Assembly: GCA_963760435.1 (NCBI GenBank)
Contig: CAVXDE010000021.1
Span: 1 to 64,000 of the forward strand
Reading direction: 5' to 3'
DNA: 64,000 nt
Source: JAFAXD01 sp963760435
GTDB taxonomy: Bacteria; Pseudomonadota; Alphaproteobacteria; Rhizobiales; Xanthobacteraceae
The position numbers were made by a program, and so were the translations under genes. A model generated the notes under the pieces. It did no database searches, was not told where the DNA came from, and was given only the letters and a program-made list of their open reading frames with translations. Position 1 is the stretch's first letter. Each line of letters starts with the position of its first letter. Below, in pieces: positions 63,980 to 64,000 of this stretch.

Positions 63980-64000
63980 GCCGTGTTCCTCCCGATGTGT

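Overview
The window comes from a GC-rich alphaproteobacterium, most likely order Hyphomicrobiales (Rhizobiales) near Nitrobacteraceae/Xanthobacteraceae. The basis is gene content (cobalamin set with CobM/CobK/CobL plus CbiD, two Liv-type ABC operons, a FYDLN-type protein, alpha-type bS21) and two kinds of palindromic intergenic repeat known from Bradyrhizobium and Rhodopseudomonas relatives. No replication origin, phage, transposase, CRISPR array, tRNA or rRNA was seen.

Layout. 0-8.5 kb: cobalamin cluster (cobK, cobL-cobE, cobM, cbiD, cobB, cobT, cobS) with a luciferase-like monooxygenase inside it. 8.5-9.8 kb: ECF sigma/anti-sigma pair. 10-14.6 kb: first Liv-type ABC operon. 14.6-18.2 kb: PhyH-type dioxygenase, a cupin plus binding protein without a signal peptide, and a Tat-exported FAD oxidase. 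18.2-22.7 kb: a four-gene operon with a MotA/TolQ-like channel, a MotB/OmpA-like partner, a VWA-like protein and a polytopic coiled-coil protein; this is the best candidate for an undescribed system. 23-24.4 kb: uppP flanked on both sides by a 19-bp-period degenerate repeat. 24.7-32.9 kb: heavy-metal-type RND efflux cluster with an ExbB/TonB-like pair, in which every gene except the membrane fusion protein is broken by indels. 33-38.3 kb: two two-component systems. 38.4-43.2 kb: membrane proteins, a cupredoxin/phosphoesterase pair, L-lactate permease and a PEBP-like protein. 43.2-46.7 kb: adenosylcobalamin-dependent ethanolamine ammonia-lyase (eutBC) and a ClpP-like periplasmic protein split by an amber codon. 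46.8-51.6 kb: two divergent GMC oxidoreductases and an FAD monooxygenase. 51.7-55.5 kb: sparse region of small proteins, including bS21. 55.8-59.1 kb: ankyrin protein, diheme cytochrome c and a PQQ alcohol dehydrogenase with a lanthanide-type Asp. 59.2-64 kb: second Liv-type operon.

How genes work together. The cob genes supply the corrin ring, its amidation and the nucleotide-loop steps; EutBC is a consumer of adenosylcobalamin in the same window. The PQQ dehydrogenase should pass electrons to the adjacent cytochrome. The MotA/MotB-like pair should use ion flux to act on the cell wall or on its two membrane-bound partners.

Data quality. Seven isolated frameshifts outside the efflux cluster (cobL, cobB, phyH-like, VWA-like, lactate permease twice, KdpD-like kinase) are each repaired by removing one base. 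This looks more like sequencing or assembly error than decay. The 24.7-32.9 kb block is much denser in indels and is treated as pseudogenes.
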